From NCBI GenBank assembly GCA_963800725.1, contig CAWDCE010000025.1:62001-126000 (forward strand): 64,000 bases of DNA. Direction: 5' to 3'. Of the stretch, positions 8,733 through 18,541 are shown piece by piece (within the stretch, counting starts at the first letter, position 1; the number at the start of each line of letters is the position of its first letter). The translations under genes and the position numbers were made by a program. Source of the DNA: Bog-473 sp963800725. GTDB lineage: Bacteria > Actinomycetota > Acidimicrobiia > Acidimicrobiales > RAAP-2. The notes beneath the pieces were generated by a model, which made no database searches, was not told where the DNA came from, and was given only the letters and a program-made list of their open reading frames with translations.

Positions 8733-8771
8733 CTGACAGCCGTGTCAGGGATTGAGGGCTCGGGCTAATGT
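8733..8771 (+). promoter_or_regulatory. Palindromic operator and -10 element upstream of the SDR gene
   Basis: CTGACAGCCGTGTCAG (8733-8748) is the second copy of the recurring 16-bp palindrome. It lies where a -35 would be. TAATGT (8766-8771) is the -10, with 6 nt to the ATG at 8778, so the transcript is leaderless. Confidence 0.6.
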
Positions 8772-8777
8772 CGCCGG

Positions 8778-9668
8778 ATGGGAATTCTTGAAGACAGAGT
8801 GGCCGTCGTGACCGGTGCCGGGCGTGGAATTGGGCGTGACATCGCCTTGTGCCTGGCTGATGAAGGGGCCAAAGTCGTGGTCAACGACGTCGGCGTCTCC
8901 CTCGGTGGGGAAGGCACGACTGAGGACCCGGCCGCCCAGGTCTGCGCGGAGATCGAGGCCAAGGGTGGTCACGCGGTGCCCAACCACGACTCGGTCAGCG
9001 ATTTCGAGGCCGCCGGACGGATCATCTCCACGGCGGTCGACGCCTTCGGGAAGATCGACATCGTGGTGAACAACGCCGGCATCGTGCGGGACCGCACGCT
9101 GGTCAAGATGGATGAGGCCGACTACGACGCCGTGATTGCGGTGCACCAAAAGGGCACCTTCAACACCGTGCGCCACGCCGCACCCCTCATGAAAGAGGCT
9201 GGCTACGGGCGGATCGTCAACATCACCTCGTCCGCCGGTCTGCGGGGCAATTTCGGCCAGACCAACTACGGAGCCGCCAAGGCCGCCATCATGGGGATGA
9301 CGTTCGTGTGGGCCCTTGAACTGGGGAAATATGGGATCACCGCCAATGCGGTCGCCCCGGCCGGGTTTACCCGCATGACCGAAGGCCTCTACGCAGGTGC
9401 GGAGCCCCCAGCCGACCAGGACCCGGCCCTCAACGCCCCGTTGGTGGCCTTCTTGGCTTCTGAAGGTGCCTCCTACGTCAATGGTCAGGTCCTCGGCCGC
9501 ACCGGCTTCGCCTACACCTTGTTCCAGACCCCCCGCCAAATCGCCACCATGTGGCGCGAAGGCGGCTGGACGCCGACCGAGGTCGCAGAGCACTTCCACG
9601 AAGTCCTCGGCCAGCACCTCCAGCCGGTTGGCATGGGAGAGCACCCGCTGCTCGGCAAGAAGGACTGA
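8778..9668 (+). CDS. SDR-family dehydrogenase, 3-hydroxyacyl-CoA dehydrogenase (MFE-2/HSD17B4-like) type
   Basis: A short-chain dehydrogenase with cofactor motif TGAGRGIG (12-19), NNAG (98-101), catalytic Ser near 151-152 and Y164-x3-K168. The N-terminal stretch and the VRDRTLVKM segment resemble the (3R)-hydroxyacyl-CoA dehydrogenase domain of peroxisomal multifunctional enzyme type 2. At 296 aa it is longer than a standard 250-aa SDR; the extra C-terminal part (about 245-296) has the form seen in that subgroup. It likely oxidises a hydroxyacyl-CoA in a beta-oxidation-type pathway. The gene is leaderless and has the shared palindromic operator in its promoter. Confidence 0.83.
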   Translation: MGILEDRVAVVTGAGRGIGRDIALCLADEGAKVVVNDVGVSLGGEGTTEDPAAQVCAEIEAKGGHAVPNHDSVSDFEAAGRIISTAVDAFGKIDIVVNNAGIVRDRTLVKMDEADYDAVIAVHQKGTFNTVRHAAPLMKEAGYGRIVNITSSAGLRGNFGQTNYGAAKAAIMGMTFVWALELGKYGITANAVAPAGFTRMTEGLYAGAEPPADQDPALNAPLVAFLASEGASYVNGQVLGRTGFAYTLFQTPRQIATMWREGGWTPTEVAEHFHEVLGQHLQPVGMGEHPLLGKKD

Positions 9669-9674
9669 CGGGGG

Positions 9675-9692
9675 GCGTGCATTTCGGCACGC
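9675..9692 (+). terminator. Hairpin after the SDR gene
   Basis: GCGTGC / GCACGC arms around a 6-nt loop begin 6 nt after the SDR stop. No U tract follows, so terminator function is inferred from position. Confidence 0.4.
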
Positions 9693-9753
9693 TCACGCCC
9701 GGGGCCGGTAGGGTCGCGTCCATCAGCACGATCGCTGCACACAGGGAGGCGTC

Positions 9754-11173
9754 ATGGACGTTCGCGACAAGATCTACATCGGTGGGAGCTGGGTCCCCTC
9801 CACCGGCACAGGCACACTCTCGGTAATCGATTCGACGACCGAAGAGGTCATGGCGACCATCCCAGAGGGGACGGCCGAGGACGTCGACAAGGCCGTCGAA
9901 GCCGCCGCCGCGGCGTTCGCGGGATGGTCGGCGACCTCACGCGAGGAGCGGGCCAAGGTGCTGACCAGAAATTGGTGAGGCGCTTGCGGCGCGCACCGAC
10001 GAGATCGCCGCCATCATCTCGCATGAGGTGGGGATGCCGATGACCTTGTCGGGGGCCATCCAAGTCGGCCTGCCCGCCGGTGCGTTCGCCGATGCCGCCA
10101 AGGCCGCCGAGTCGTTCGAATGGGAAGAGGAGATCGGCAACTCGCTCGTGGTCCACGAGCCGGTGGGCGTGGTTGGTGCCATCACGCCGTGGAACTACCC
10201 GCTGTATCAGATCGTCCTCAAGGTCGCCCCGGCGTTGGCCGCCGGTTGCACCGTGGTCCTCAAGCCGAGCGAGGTGGCACCGCTCAACGCCTTCGCGCTG
10301 GCCGAGGTCATCGACGAAGTCGGGCTTCCCGCCGGCGTCTTCAACCTGGTGACCGGTGTCGGACCCGTCGTCGGCGAAGCGATCGCCGCGCACCCAAAGG
10401 TCGACATGGTCTCCTTCACCGGTTCGACCCGGGCCGGCAAGCGGGTCATGGAGCTCGCCGCCGACTCCATCAAACGCGTGTCGCTGGAATTGGGTGGCAA
10501 GTCGGCCAACATCCTGCTCGACGACGCCGACTTCGAAAAGGCCGTGCCCGCCGGGTTGTTCGGCTGCTACATGAACTCCGGGCAGACCTGCTCTGCCTTG
10601 ACCCGCATGTTGGTCCCGCGCGACAAGTTGGCCCAGGTCGAAGAACTCGCCGCCGCGGCGGCAGCGGGATTCGCTCCGGGCGACCCGTTCGAAGAGGGCC
10701 GGCTCCTCGGGCCGTTGGTCTCATCCGTCCAGCGCGACCGCGTGCGGAGCTACATCAACAAGGGCATCGAAGAAGGCGCCAAGCTGGTGGTCGGTGGAGC
10801 CGAGGCGCCCGAGGGACTCGACAAGGGCTTCTTCGTGCAGCCGACCGTGTTCTCCGAAGTGACCCCGACCATGACCATTGCGCGCGAGGAGATCTTCGGG
10901 CCCGTGCTCTCCATCATCCCTTACGACACCGAGGAAGAGGCCATCGCGATCGCCAATGACACCCCTTACGGGTTGGCCGGCGCCGTATCGAGCGCGGACC
11001 CGGCCCGCGCCGAGCGGGTGGCGCGCCAGATGCGCACCGGCCAGGTCGACATCAACGGGGGCAGCTTCAACCCGAGCGCGCCGTTCGGCGGGTACAAGCA
11101 ATCAGGCATCGGCCGTGAGCGCGGGCGATACGGGCTCGAGGAGTTCGTCGAAACCAAGGCGATGCAGCGCTAG
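9754..11173 (+). CDS. Aldehyde dehydrogenase family protein (one frameshift)
   Basis: A complete NAD(P)-dependent aldehyde dehydrogenase of about 472 residues. The ATG at 9754 has AGGGAGG upstream. The frame breaks near 9967, where removing one extra base restores EIGEALAARTDEI. Later motifs are all present: GVVGAITPWNYPLYQI, VSFTGSTRAGKRVM, the catalytic Glu in SLELGGKSANIL, the nucleophile Cys in NSGQTCSALTRML, EEIFGPVLSIIPY and the C-terminal GGYKQSGIGRERG. A TAGGGT -10 near 9711 would give a leader of about 30 nt. The gene follows the SDR but is separated from it by a hairpin. Substrate unknown; oxidation of an aldehyde intermediate is likely. Confidence 0.88.
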
Positions 11174-11237
11174 GGTGCATCCTCGGCGTCTGGGGCGCGG
11201 CCCCATCTCGCCGTGACCGGCGATCCTCGATCGGTGA

Positions 11238-13836
11238 CTACTCCGCGGCGATGGCGTCGAGCATGTTGACCATCCCGGCCCGACGCGCGGGATGGTGCCC
11301 GCAATCAGTCCGGTCGCCGCGCCGACCACCACGTAGATGACCAGGCGGGCCCACGGGATCACGAGATCAGCGATGCCCTGTGTGCTGAGCACGCGTTGAA
11401 AGACCCACCCCAAAAACAGGCCGAGTAAAACCCCGAGCAACGCCCCGATCATCCCGATCAACGCCGCCTCGGCGCGCACCATCTCGCGCATCTGGACCCG
11501 AGACATGCCGAGCCGCGCAACAGGGCCAACTCACGGGTGCGCTCCACCACCGAGAGCGCCAGCGTGTTGACGATCCCGAGCACGGCCACGACGATGGCGA
11601 GGACCAAGAGCACCGAGATCAAGTTGAGCTGTCCGGTGATGCTCTGATCTTCGGCGGCACGCACCGCGGACAGATTCTGCACGCTGACATTGGAAAATCC
11701 CGCCACCGCGTGCAGCACCGCCTGGTGCGCCTGCGCTTGGCTCACCCCGGGAGCGGCGGCGACCAGTACCGCGCTCAGCGACAATGATGGATCGATGGCC
11801 GCGGCGACCTTGGTCGAGAAGAGATAGCCGGCCTCGTCGTCGCCCCGGGTGTAGATGGCGACCACCGGCATCACCATCGACCCTTTGGCCGGCTGGGTCC
11901 CTCCCCGTTCGAGTTGGTTGAAGAAACGCACATCGACGAGCTGGCCGACGTGGAGGTGCTTGCCCTTGGCCTGGACTGACGACGCCGCGAAGCCGCCCTT
12001 TTCGAGGGCCGCAATGCTGCCGCGCACCGGACCGAACGAGATCATCTTGGCAATGGTCGAGACGTTGACGGCGGCGCCGTAGTTGTACTGGCCATTCAAG
12101 GTGAAGTTCACGAACGAATAGGGGGACACCACCAGTTCGGGTTGGGCCGCGAGTCGGGCATAGACACCCGGGCTGAGCGCGACCAACTGGCGCGGTCCGA
12201 GATTGAGCGGGCCCGACCCCGACGACAGGACCTCATAGTCCGCCGACAGGGACTGGTTGATCTCGTTGTTGGTCGAGGCCCGGGCCGAGCTCTCGATAAT
12301 GGCCAGCACACTGACTAACGCCACCCCAATGATCAGCGCGCTGGCCGTGACCGCGGTGCGGCGTGCGTTGCGCGTGGCGTTGAGGCGGCCGAGGCGTCCG
12401 GGCAGGCCCGAGAAGCGCTGCAGCGGCCAGCCCAGCACGTTGACCAGCGGGGGTACCAACAGCGGGCTCAGGCGCCCGAGCCCGACCACCGCCAGGATCA
12501 TCCCCGCGCCGACCAACCAGAGCTCGATCCGGTTGCCCTGGTTGATGAAGAGCCCAATGAAGACGAGGGCCAGGCCCACGAGCCCGAAGAAGACGCCGGT
12601 CGAACGCCACCGGCCCGCCGCGTCACCAGCCTCCCCGACCGGATCGGCGCGCAATGCGGTGACCGGGGAGATCTTGCCCGCCGCCAAGGCCGGGAGCAAC
12701 GAAGCGATCACCGTGACGATGGTGCCCACCGCCAAGCTGATCGCAATGGTGTGCCAACCGACCACCAGGCCGGCCCCCGAGGTCTGCGCACCCGGGCTGG
12801 ACAAGGACCCGTGCAACACGCTGGCCGCGATCAGTCCGAGGACGAGGCCGACCGCCGACGCCAAGAATCCGAGCGCCGCCGCCTCAGCGAGTACCGATCG
12901 GAGCACTTGGGCTCGCGACGCACCGAGGCAGCGGAGCAGGGCCAGCTCCTGGCGCCGCTGGGCCACCATGATGCTGATGATGTTGAAGATCACGAGCGCA
13001 CCGACAAAGAGGGCGATGGCGAGCACCACGTCGAGCACTGTCGTGAACTTCGGGGATCCGACACTGGCGATGTCGGCCACCACGGCTTCGAACTGTCGGC
13101 CGGTGTTGACGAAGTACCCCGGCCCGACCGCGGTGCTCACTCTCGCGACCAAGGTGGTTGGCGCGACACCCGGACTGGCGGTCCCCAACACGACGCTGTA
13201 GGCACCGGGCGTTCCGAAGAGGTGCTGCGCCATGGGCGTGGTGAACCCGACCAGGGTCGAACCCAAGACATCGGCAGACGTCCTCGAAGTGACGGTACCG
13301 ACGAGAGTGAAGTCCATCACCGGCTGATTCGTCACCACCCGAACCGTCTGCCCGATCCGCCACCCTTGCGACGACACGGTGTGGGCGTCGACGACCACCT
13401 CGTTGGCGGTGGTCGGCAGCCGTCCGGACTTGAGCACGAAGGGCCGCAGGCGGGCCACCGGGCCGACCGAGATGCCCAGCGCGGTGGACGAGTGGGCGCC
13501 GATCAGGGTGCCTTTTGGAGTGACCAGCTGGGCATAGCCGTCAACCTCGCCCTGGGCGGCGGCGATCCCGGGCACCGAACGAACCGTGGTCAACACCTGC
13601 TCGGGGACCGGGGTGAAGCCGGCCAGGCCACCGAGATTCGAAGAGGAGCGATGTCCGAGCACCGCCACCGAGACATGGGAGTAGGCCGCGTTCGAGGTCG
13701 AGTCGATCGACTGATGATCGGTATCGGTGAGGATGAAGGTGCCGGCCAAGAAGGCCACCCCGACCGCAATGGCCAGGCACACCAGGACCAGCCGCAAGGG
13801 ATGGCGCTGATGGCTGCGCAGCACCACGCGCCACAT
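11238..13836 (-). CDS. ABC transporter permease with two FtsX domains (two frameshifts)
   Basis: An integral membrane protein of about 865 residues in the MacB/LolC/FtsX permease family. It starts with a membrane segment at about 17-37, then a large extracytoplasmic domain (about 40-260), then three helices including an FNIISIMVAQRRQELALLRC segment, the usual FtsX cytoplasmic turn. A second such unit follows and ends with another RTRELALLR motif and three helices. The frame breaks near 11510 and again near 11290; the restored C-terminus is RRAGMVNMLDAIAAE. The ATG at 13836 lies 4 nt after the stop of the ATPase gene. Together they form an exporter or lipoprotein/peptide release system. Substrate unknown. 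Confidence 0.85.
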
Positions 13837-13839
13837 CGC

Positions 13840-14604
13840 TCAGCCCTCCAAGAGGGCGAGGTGATGCGCGACGGCGTCGGTAGTGGGGTCGTGCAAGTCA
13901 TCGACCACGTGCCCGTCGAGGAGGAAGACGACGCGATGTCCGTGGCTGGCCGCCGCCGGGTCATGGGTGACCATGATCACCGACTGGCCCTCGTCGGCCA
14001 CGATCTTGGCCAAGAGCTCGAGGAGGGCCCCACCCGCCTTGGTATCGAGGTTCCCGGTGGGTTCGTCCGCGAAGATGATGGTCGGGTGATTGACCAGGGC
14101 CCGCGCCACCGCCACCCGTTGTTGTTGACCGCCCGAGAGTTGGGTGGGGCGGTGGTGCAGCCGATCCGCAATGCCGAGAAGCTGGGCCAGGTGTTCCACC
14201 CAGTCGGGATCGGGACGCCGGCCGGCCAAACTGGCGGGCAGCTCGATGTTCTCGCGGGCCGAGAGCGTGGTGAGCAGATTGAAGCCCTGGAAGACGAACC
14301 CGACCTCGGTCCGACGCAGCTCGGTCAGCTGGACTTCGCTGAGCGTCGAAAGATCGGTGTCACCAATGCGCACCGACCCTGAACTCAACGTGTCGAGGCC
14401 CGACAAACAGTGCAGCAGCGTTGATTTTCCCGATCCCGACGGCCCCATGATGGTGCTGAACCGACCGGCATCGAAACCAACGGTCACCGAGTCGAGTGCG
14501 GTGACCGCAGCCCCGGTCGAACCGCCGCCGTAGTACTTCGTCGCTGCACACGCTTGCGCGGCCAACGGCGCCGCCTTGGGGTCGAACGTTTGAGTGGTCC
14601 CCAC
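13840..14604 (-). CDS. ABC transporter ATP-binding protein (MacB/LolD type)
   Basis: The ATPase partner of the FtsX-type permease (254 aa). Walker A GPSGSGKST is at 54-62, the Q-loop Gln at 106, the signature LSGGQQQRVAVARAL at 156-170, Walker B IIFADE at 176-181 and the switch His at 214. The signature and overall pattern are typical of the LolD/MacB/FtsE group. About 30 residues before the nucleotide-binding domain are non-conserved. GTG at 14604 is leaderless, with TAAGGT at 14613-14618 eight nt upstream, inside the 3' end of the acyl-CoA dehydrogenase gene. The permease follows directly. Confidence 0.92.
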   Translation of the reverse strand: MGTTQTFDPKAAPLAAQACAATKYYGGGSTGAAVTALDSVTVGFDAGRFSTIMGPSGSGKSTLLHCLSGLDTLSSGSVRIGDTDLSTLSEVQLTELRRTEVGFVFQGFNLLTTLSARENIELPASLAGRRPDPDWVEHLAQLLGIADRLHHRPTQLSGGQQQRVAVARALVNHPTIIFADEPTGNLDTKAGGALLELLAKIVADEGQSVIMVTHDPAAASHGHRVVFLLDGHVVDDLHDPTTDAVAHHLALLEG

Positions 14605-14618
14605 CGGCGGGGACCTTA
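14602..14618 (-). promoter_or_regulatory. -10 element and leaderless start of the ABC exporter operon
   Basis: On the minus strand TAAGGT (14613-14618), 8 nt, then GTG (14602-14604). The element overlaps the stop codon region of the preceding gene. Confidence 0.45.
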
Positions 14619-15845
14619 CCCGGCGTCGTGAAGTGGATTACGCCAGCCCGGTGATCCGGTGTGGCCACCGCCAGCGACACGGAGTCCGATGAAATTGCGC
14701 TGCGCCTCCACCGTCCCGGCACCGAAGCACAGCCCGCGGATATCACGGTAAGCACGTTCGAGGGGATACTCGCGGCTGTAGCCGTAGCCCCCGTGAATCT
14801 GCATGGCCTCGTCGCACACGAATTTGGCGGCGAGATTGGCCGCCGTCTTGGCCAGCGCCGTCTCGAGCGGCGGTGGTGTGCCCCCGGCACCGGCCAGGCG
14901 CACCGCCCGCGCCAAGAGCAGGCGGGCCCCTTCGAGCTGGACGGCCATGTCGGCGAGCTTCCACTGCAATCCCTGGAGGTCGGCCAGGGGTCGACCTGCG
15001 ACGACCCGCTCGTTCATGTACTTGACGGCGTGCTCGAGCGCGCCCTGGGCTGCCCCGACGCACATGGCCGCGTTGCCGCAACGTTCGTGGTTGAGATGCG
15101 ACAACAGGACCTTGAAGGCCTGGGTCGACGACGGGTCCCCGGCCACCAAGATGTCCTCTTCGCGAATCTCGACGCCGTCAAAGGCCAGTTCGGCTTCGGT
15201 GGCCGCATGGATGCCCATACCCTTGTGACGACCGGTCACCGATACCCCTTCCCGGTCGCTCGGCACGATGACGGCCCCGATGCCCTTTGCACCCTCTCCA
15301 CCGGGCCAGCGGCACCACACCAGCACGCCCTGGGCCACGTGGCCGAGCGTCGAATAGTTCTTGTACGCATTCAGCCGCCACCGGCCCGGCCCATCCTCGC
15401 TCAAGGTCGCCCGCATGTTCTGGACGGCCGAGCCGGCGTCGGGCTCGGTGATGCCGATGGAGATGAGGGCATCACCGTCGGCGGCGGCGGGGAGCCAGCG
15501 CTCCTTCATGGCGTCGGGTCCGAGGTGTTCAATGCCCCGGGGAGGCCCGTTGAAAGTCAGCTGGGCACAGATGGCTGAGGACACATCGGCCCGGGCGATT
15601 TCTTCGAGCACGATGGCGGCCTCGACGTCGCCATAGCCCATGCCACCCCAGCGTTCGCCGATCGTGATCCGCAAGAGGTCGGCACTGGCCAGAGCCTTTC
15701 GCACCTCGGTCGGAACCTCGCCGGTCTCGTCGCCTTGTTGGGCCCGTGGAGCGACCTCGCGCCCGGCCACGTCACGGGCCAGCTGGCGCAACGCGGCCTG
15801 GTCCTCGCTTTCGGCCAGGAGATCGACACCGGCGGCTTCAGCCAT
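14616..15845 (-). CDS. Acyl-CoA dehydrogenase
   Basis: A 409-residue FAD-dependent acyl-CoA dehydrogenase. N-terminal helices carry QAALRQLARDVAG. The middle FAD-binding strand has ITEPDAGSAVQNMRAT. The C-terminal domain has NHERCGNAAMCVGAAQGAL and QIHGGYGYSREYPLERAYRD. In short- and medium-chain enzymes the catalytic Glu lies in YEGT; here that position reads GAGT, so the base must come from elsewhere, as in isovaleryl- or long-chain-type enzymes. ATG at 15845 overlaps the thiolase stop by one base (TGATG). It is third in the operon after the HMGCS-DUF35 and thiolase genes. Electrons would go to ETF. Confidence 0.9.
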   Translation of the reverse strand: MAEAAGVDLLAESEDQAALRQLARDVAGREVAPRAQQGDETGEVPTEVRKALASADLLRITIGERWGGMGYGDVEAAIVLEEIARADVSSAICAQLTFNGPPRGIEHLGPDAMKERWLPAAADGDALISIGITEPDAGSAVQNMRATLSEDGPGRWRLNAYKNYSTLGHVAQGVLVWCRWPGGEGAKGIGAVIVPSDREGVSVTGRHKGMGIHAATEAELAFDGVEIREEDILVAGDPSSTQAFKVLLSHLNHERCGNAAMCVGAAQGALEHAVKYMNERVVAGRPLADLQGLQWKLADMAVQLEGARLLLARAVRLAGAGGTPPPLETALAKTAANLAAKFVCDEAMQIHGGYGYSREYPLERAYRDIRGLCFGAGTVEAQRNFIGLRVAGGGHTGSPGWRNPLHDAG

Positions 15846-17047
15846 CAGGCGTCGCGCTCGGTGCCGACCACGCCGACGAAGCTCACGCCCTCGCCCGGTG
15901 CGCCACCGAGATTGTGGGTCAACCCCATCGTCCGACCAGGGCCGACGGTACTGATCTGGCGGTCGGCCGGGGCTTCGCCGCGCAACTGCAACCAGCACTC
16001 GAACAACATGCGCAGCCCCGACGCGCCAATGGGGTGCCCAAAACTCTTGAGGCCACCGTCGGGATTGACGGGAAACTCACCATCGCGATCGAAAGTGCCG
16101 GCCAGGACCTCTTTCCACGCGGTACCTCGCTCGGCGAAGCCGAGGTCCTCCATAAGAACCAACTCGGTCGGCGTGAAACAGTCGTGCACCTCGGCCATGG
16201 CCAGCTGGGCGCGCGGGTCGGTGATGCCGGCCTGTTGATAGGCGTCGGCAGCGCTGCGCACCACCTCGATGAAGGTGGTGTAGTCGTAGTTCGGGTCGAT
16301 CGGCCCGGCGGCGGGGCCGGCCACGAAACTCAGTGCCTTGACGTAGAGCGGATTGGCACAGTACTTGTGGGCGTCCTCGGCCCGGCAGATGATGGCCGCG
16401 GCCGATCCGTCGCTCACCCCGCTGCAATCGAAGACCCCGAGCTCGCCCGCCACCAGTGGCGCTTTGGCGATGGTCTCCATTGACACTTCTTTTTGGAACT
16501 GGGCCCGGGGATTGCGTGCCCCGTTTTGGTGGTTCTTCCACGCGATGCGGCTCATCACCTCTTTCATCTGGGCCGCATCGACGCCGTACTTATGGCCGTA
16601 GGACGGGGCCAAGAAGCTGAATGCGGCCGGCGATGAGAGTCCGGGGTCGGTGCCATCGCCGACCGGGCGGATGCCGGTCAGGCCCGAGAACCCGGTGTCC
16701 TTGAGCTTTTCCACCCCGATGGCCATGGCGGTCTCGTAAGCCCCCGAGGCCACGGCATAGCAGGCGTTGCGAAAGGCCTCTGATCCGGTGGCACAGAAGT
16801 TCTCGACCCGGGTGACCGGCTTGTAGTCGATCTTCAGCGGTCGAGAGAGGGTGACGCCCGACACGCCCGAGGTCATGGTGCCGAGCCAGAAGGCGTCGAT
16901 GTCACCGATCGGCACGCCGGCCGACGCCGTGGCGTCGGTGGCCGCATCGGTCAAGAGGTCATCGAGGCCGGTATCCCAGCGCTCCCCGAAGCGCGTGCAG
17001 CCCATCCCAATGATGGCAACTTGATCTCGGATCCCTTTGCTGGCCAT
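15845..17047 (-). CDS. Thiolase-family protein (SCP-x/lipid-transfer type)
   Basis: A 400-residue thiolase of the SCP2/SCP-x-like group. The nucleophilic Cys is C85 in VENFCATGSE. VHDCFTPTELV and FGHPIGASGLRM provide the other conserved active-site His/Cys region. The sequence lacks the second CxG-type loop Cys in its usual context and ends with GVSFVGVVG, as lipid-transfer-type thiolases do. Such enzymes pair with DUF35 proteins; here the upstream gene (17051-18523, 3 nt away) encodes a DUF35 domain fused to an HMGCS-like domain. A thiolase or retro-aldolase reaction in side-chain or branched-acid degradation is likely. Confidence 0.87.
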   Translation of the reverse strand: MASKGIRDQVAIIGMGCTRFGERWDTGLDDLLTDAATDATASAGVPIGDIDAFWLGTMTSGVSGVTLSRPLKIDYKPVTRVENFCATGSEAFRNACYAVASGAYETAMAIGVEKLKDTGFSGLTGIRPVGDGTDPGLSSPAAFSFLAPSYGHKYGVDAAQMKEVMSRIAWKNHQNGARNPRAQFQKEVSMETIAKAPLVAGELGVFDCSGVSDGSAAAIICRAEDAHKYCANPLYVKALSFVAGPAAGPIDPNYDYTTFIEVVRSAADAYQQAGITDPRAQLAMAEVHDCFTPTELVLMEDLGFAERGTAWKEVLAGTFDRDGEFPVNPDGGLKSFGHPIGASGLRMLFECWLQLRGEAPADRQISTVGPGRTMGLTHNLGGAPGEGVSFVGVVGTERDA

Positions 17048-17050
17048 CGA

Positions 17051-18523
17051 CTAGCCCTCCTCCGCGCTCGTGTGGGCGGCGCCCGGCGCCGCATCTGACA
17101 GCACCGGTCGCGCCTTCCAGAAGTAATTGTGCACGCCCTGGGCGGTGTAGACCCGCCGGAAGGTCATCTCGACCCGGCCCCCGATGGTCAGTTCGTCGGG
17201 ATTGACGTCGGTCATCTCGCAGCGGTAGCGCCCGCCCCCGTCGAAATCGACGATCACCCCGACCACCGGAGGCGACAGGCTGAAGGCCAGGTGATCGATG
17301 GTGAAGGTAGCCACGGTGCCCACGGTGTCCGCCAGGCGCTCGGTGGCCATCTGATCAACGGCCTTGCACTCGAGGCAGACCCGAGTCGGCGGAAGGTGGC
17401 GAAACCCGCAGTTGAGGCAACGGCTGGCGGCGAAGGCGTATTTCCACGATTCCGAGCGGTGGACGATGGGTGCGCCGGGACGTTCGGGATCCGGTCGGCG
17501 CGGCGGCTCACGATGCAGCTGGCCACGCCAGGACAAGAACGAGGCGTACGAGAGGTCGCTGCGGCCGTAAGCCACCTGTTGGGCCACCGTTGGGACCCCG
17601 GCCGACCGGGCGCGGGCCTGGGCACCCGGGAGGGCGTCGGTCGTTCGAAAGACCATCGCGTCGGCCCCGTCGGCCAAGGACAAGAGCACGATCACTTGCC
17701 CGGGTGCAGCGCGCTCGAGCACGTCGGCCAGGGCCAGGGCGCCGTGCGCGGCCCCGAGGTTCCCGACGCTCGCCACCAAATCGGGCGACACGACCCCGGC
17801 CCCCACCCCGAGCCCGGCGCTGACGGCTTTGGTGGCGCGGACGTGAAGGCCGCTGACAATGGCGTGGTCGACGTCACTTTCGGTGATCCCGGCGTCTTTG
17901 AGCGCGTCGGCGAAGGCCTCGTGGGCGAGCGGGACGTAGATCTCCTCGCCGAAACGCTCCTCCCACACGTGCGAGTCGGCCTCACCGGGCACCCGCCAGC
18001 GGTCCAAGAACTCGTCGCTCGACGTGCCGCGGCCAATGAGTTCGGCCACTGCGCCGTCGTCGGCACAGAGGATGGCCACTGCGCCGTCGCCGGCGTCGCG
18101 CTCTTCAGGGCCGCCGGCCAGTCCGGTCCGCAGGTCCGCCACCACCGCCAGGGTGGGCCGGGACCGAGCGGACGTCAGTGCCGCCAACAAGGTGCCTTGG
18201 GCCGAGCGGGGGGAACCGACGAAGTCGTAGGCCCCGGCGTCTCTCGCCAGTCCGAGCGCCGCGTGCACCGTGGTCGCGTTGGTCTTGTCGAGATACCCAG
18301 GCGCCGGCGTCGAAAAGAACAGGTCGCCGACCTGGTCGCCGTCGTGACCCATGGCCAGGGCTCGGCGCCCCGCCTCGACCCCGAGGGTCGTCGTGTCCTC
18401 GTCATAAGACGCGACCGCCCTGGTCCCTTTGCCCCCGCCCGCTCCGAGGACCGCCTTGATGGCGGCGCGTTGGAGGCGCCAATAGGGCAGGTAGCTGCCC
18501 CAGGCCACGATGCCCGTCGTCAC
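17051..18523 (-). CDS. HMG-CoA synthase-like domain fused to DUF35 Zn-ribbon/OB-fold domain
   Basis: A two-domain protein of 490 aa. Residues 1-330 have the thiolase-superfamily fold of HMG-CoA synthase/KAS III (VAWGSYLPYWRLQ, later SVGNLGAAHGALAL). Residues 368-470 form a DUF35 module: zinc-ribbon ligands C369, C372, C383 and C386, then an OB fold (VATFTIDHLAFSLSPPVV). In archaea, thiolase, HMGCS and DUF35 form one complex; here two of the parts are fused and the thiolase follows 3 nt downstream. At the position of the HMGCS nucleophile Cys the sequence is DFVGSPRSAQG, with Gly103 instead of Cys. A non-catalytic scaffold or altered chemistry is therefore likely. Confidence 0.82.
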   Translation of the reverse strand: MTTGIVAWGSYLPYWRLQRAAIKAVLGAGGGKGTRAVASYDEDTTTLGVEAGRRALAMGHDGDQVGDLFFSTPAPGYLDKTNATTVHAALGLARDAGAYDFVGSPRSAQGTLLAALTSARSRPTLAVVADLRTGLAGGPEERDAGDGAVAILCADDGAVAELIGRGTSSDEFLDRWRVPGEADSHVWEERFGEEIYVPLAHEAFADALKDAGITESDVDHAIVSGLHVRATKAVSAGLGVGAGVVSPDLVASVGNLGAAHGALALADVLERAAPGQVIVLLSLADGADAMVFRTTDALPGAQARARSAGVPTVAQQVAYGRSDLSYASFLSWRGQLHREPPRRPDPERPGAPIVHRSESWKYAFAASRCLNCGFRHLPPTRVCLECKAVDQMATERLADTVGTVATFTIDHLAFSLSPPVVGVIVDFDGGGRYRCEMTDVNPDELTIGGRVEMTFRRVYTAQGVHNYFWKARPVLSDAAPGAAHTSAEEG

Positions 18524-18541
18524 GTTGCGCTCCGCCCCGGC

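Noticed and set aside
12751..14382. A 543-codon plus-strand frame opposite the ABC permease and ATPase.
   Set aside because: Low-complexity Gly/Arg/Asp/His composition typical of antisense translation; the minus strand encodes the real ABC proteins.
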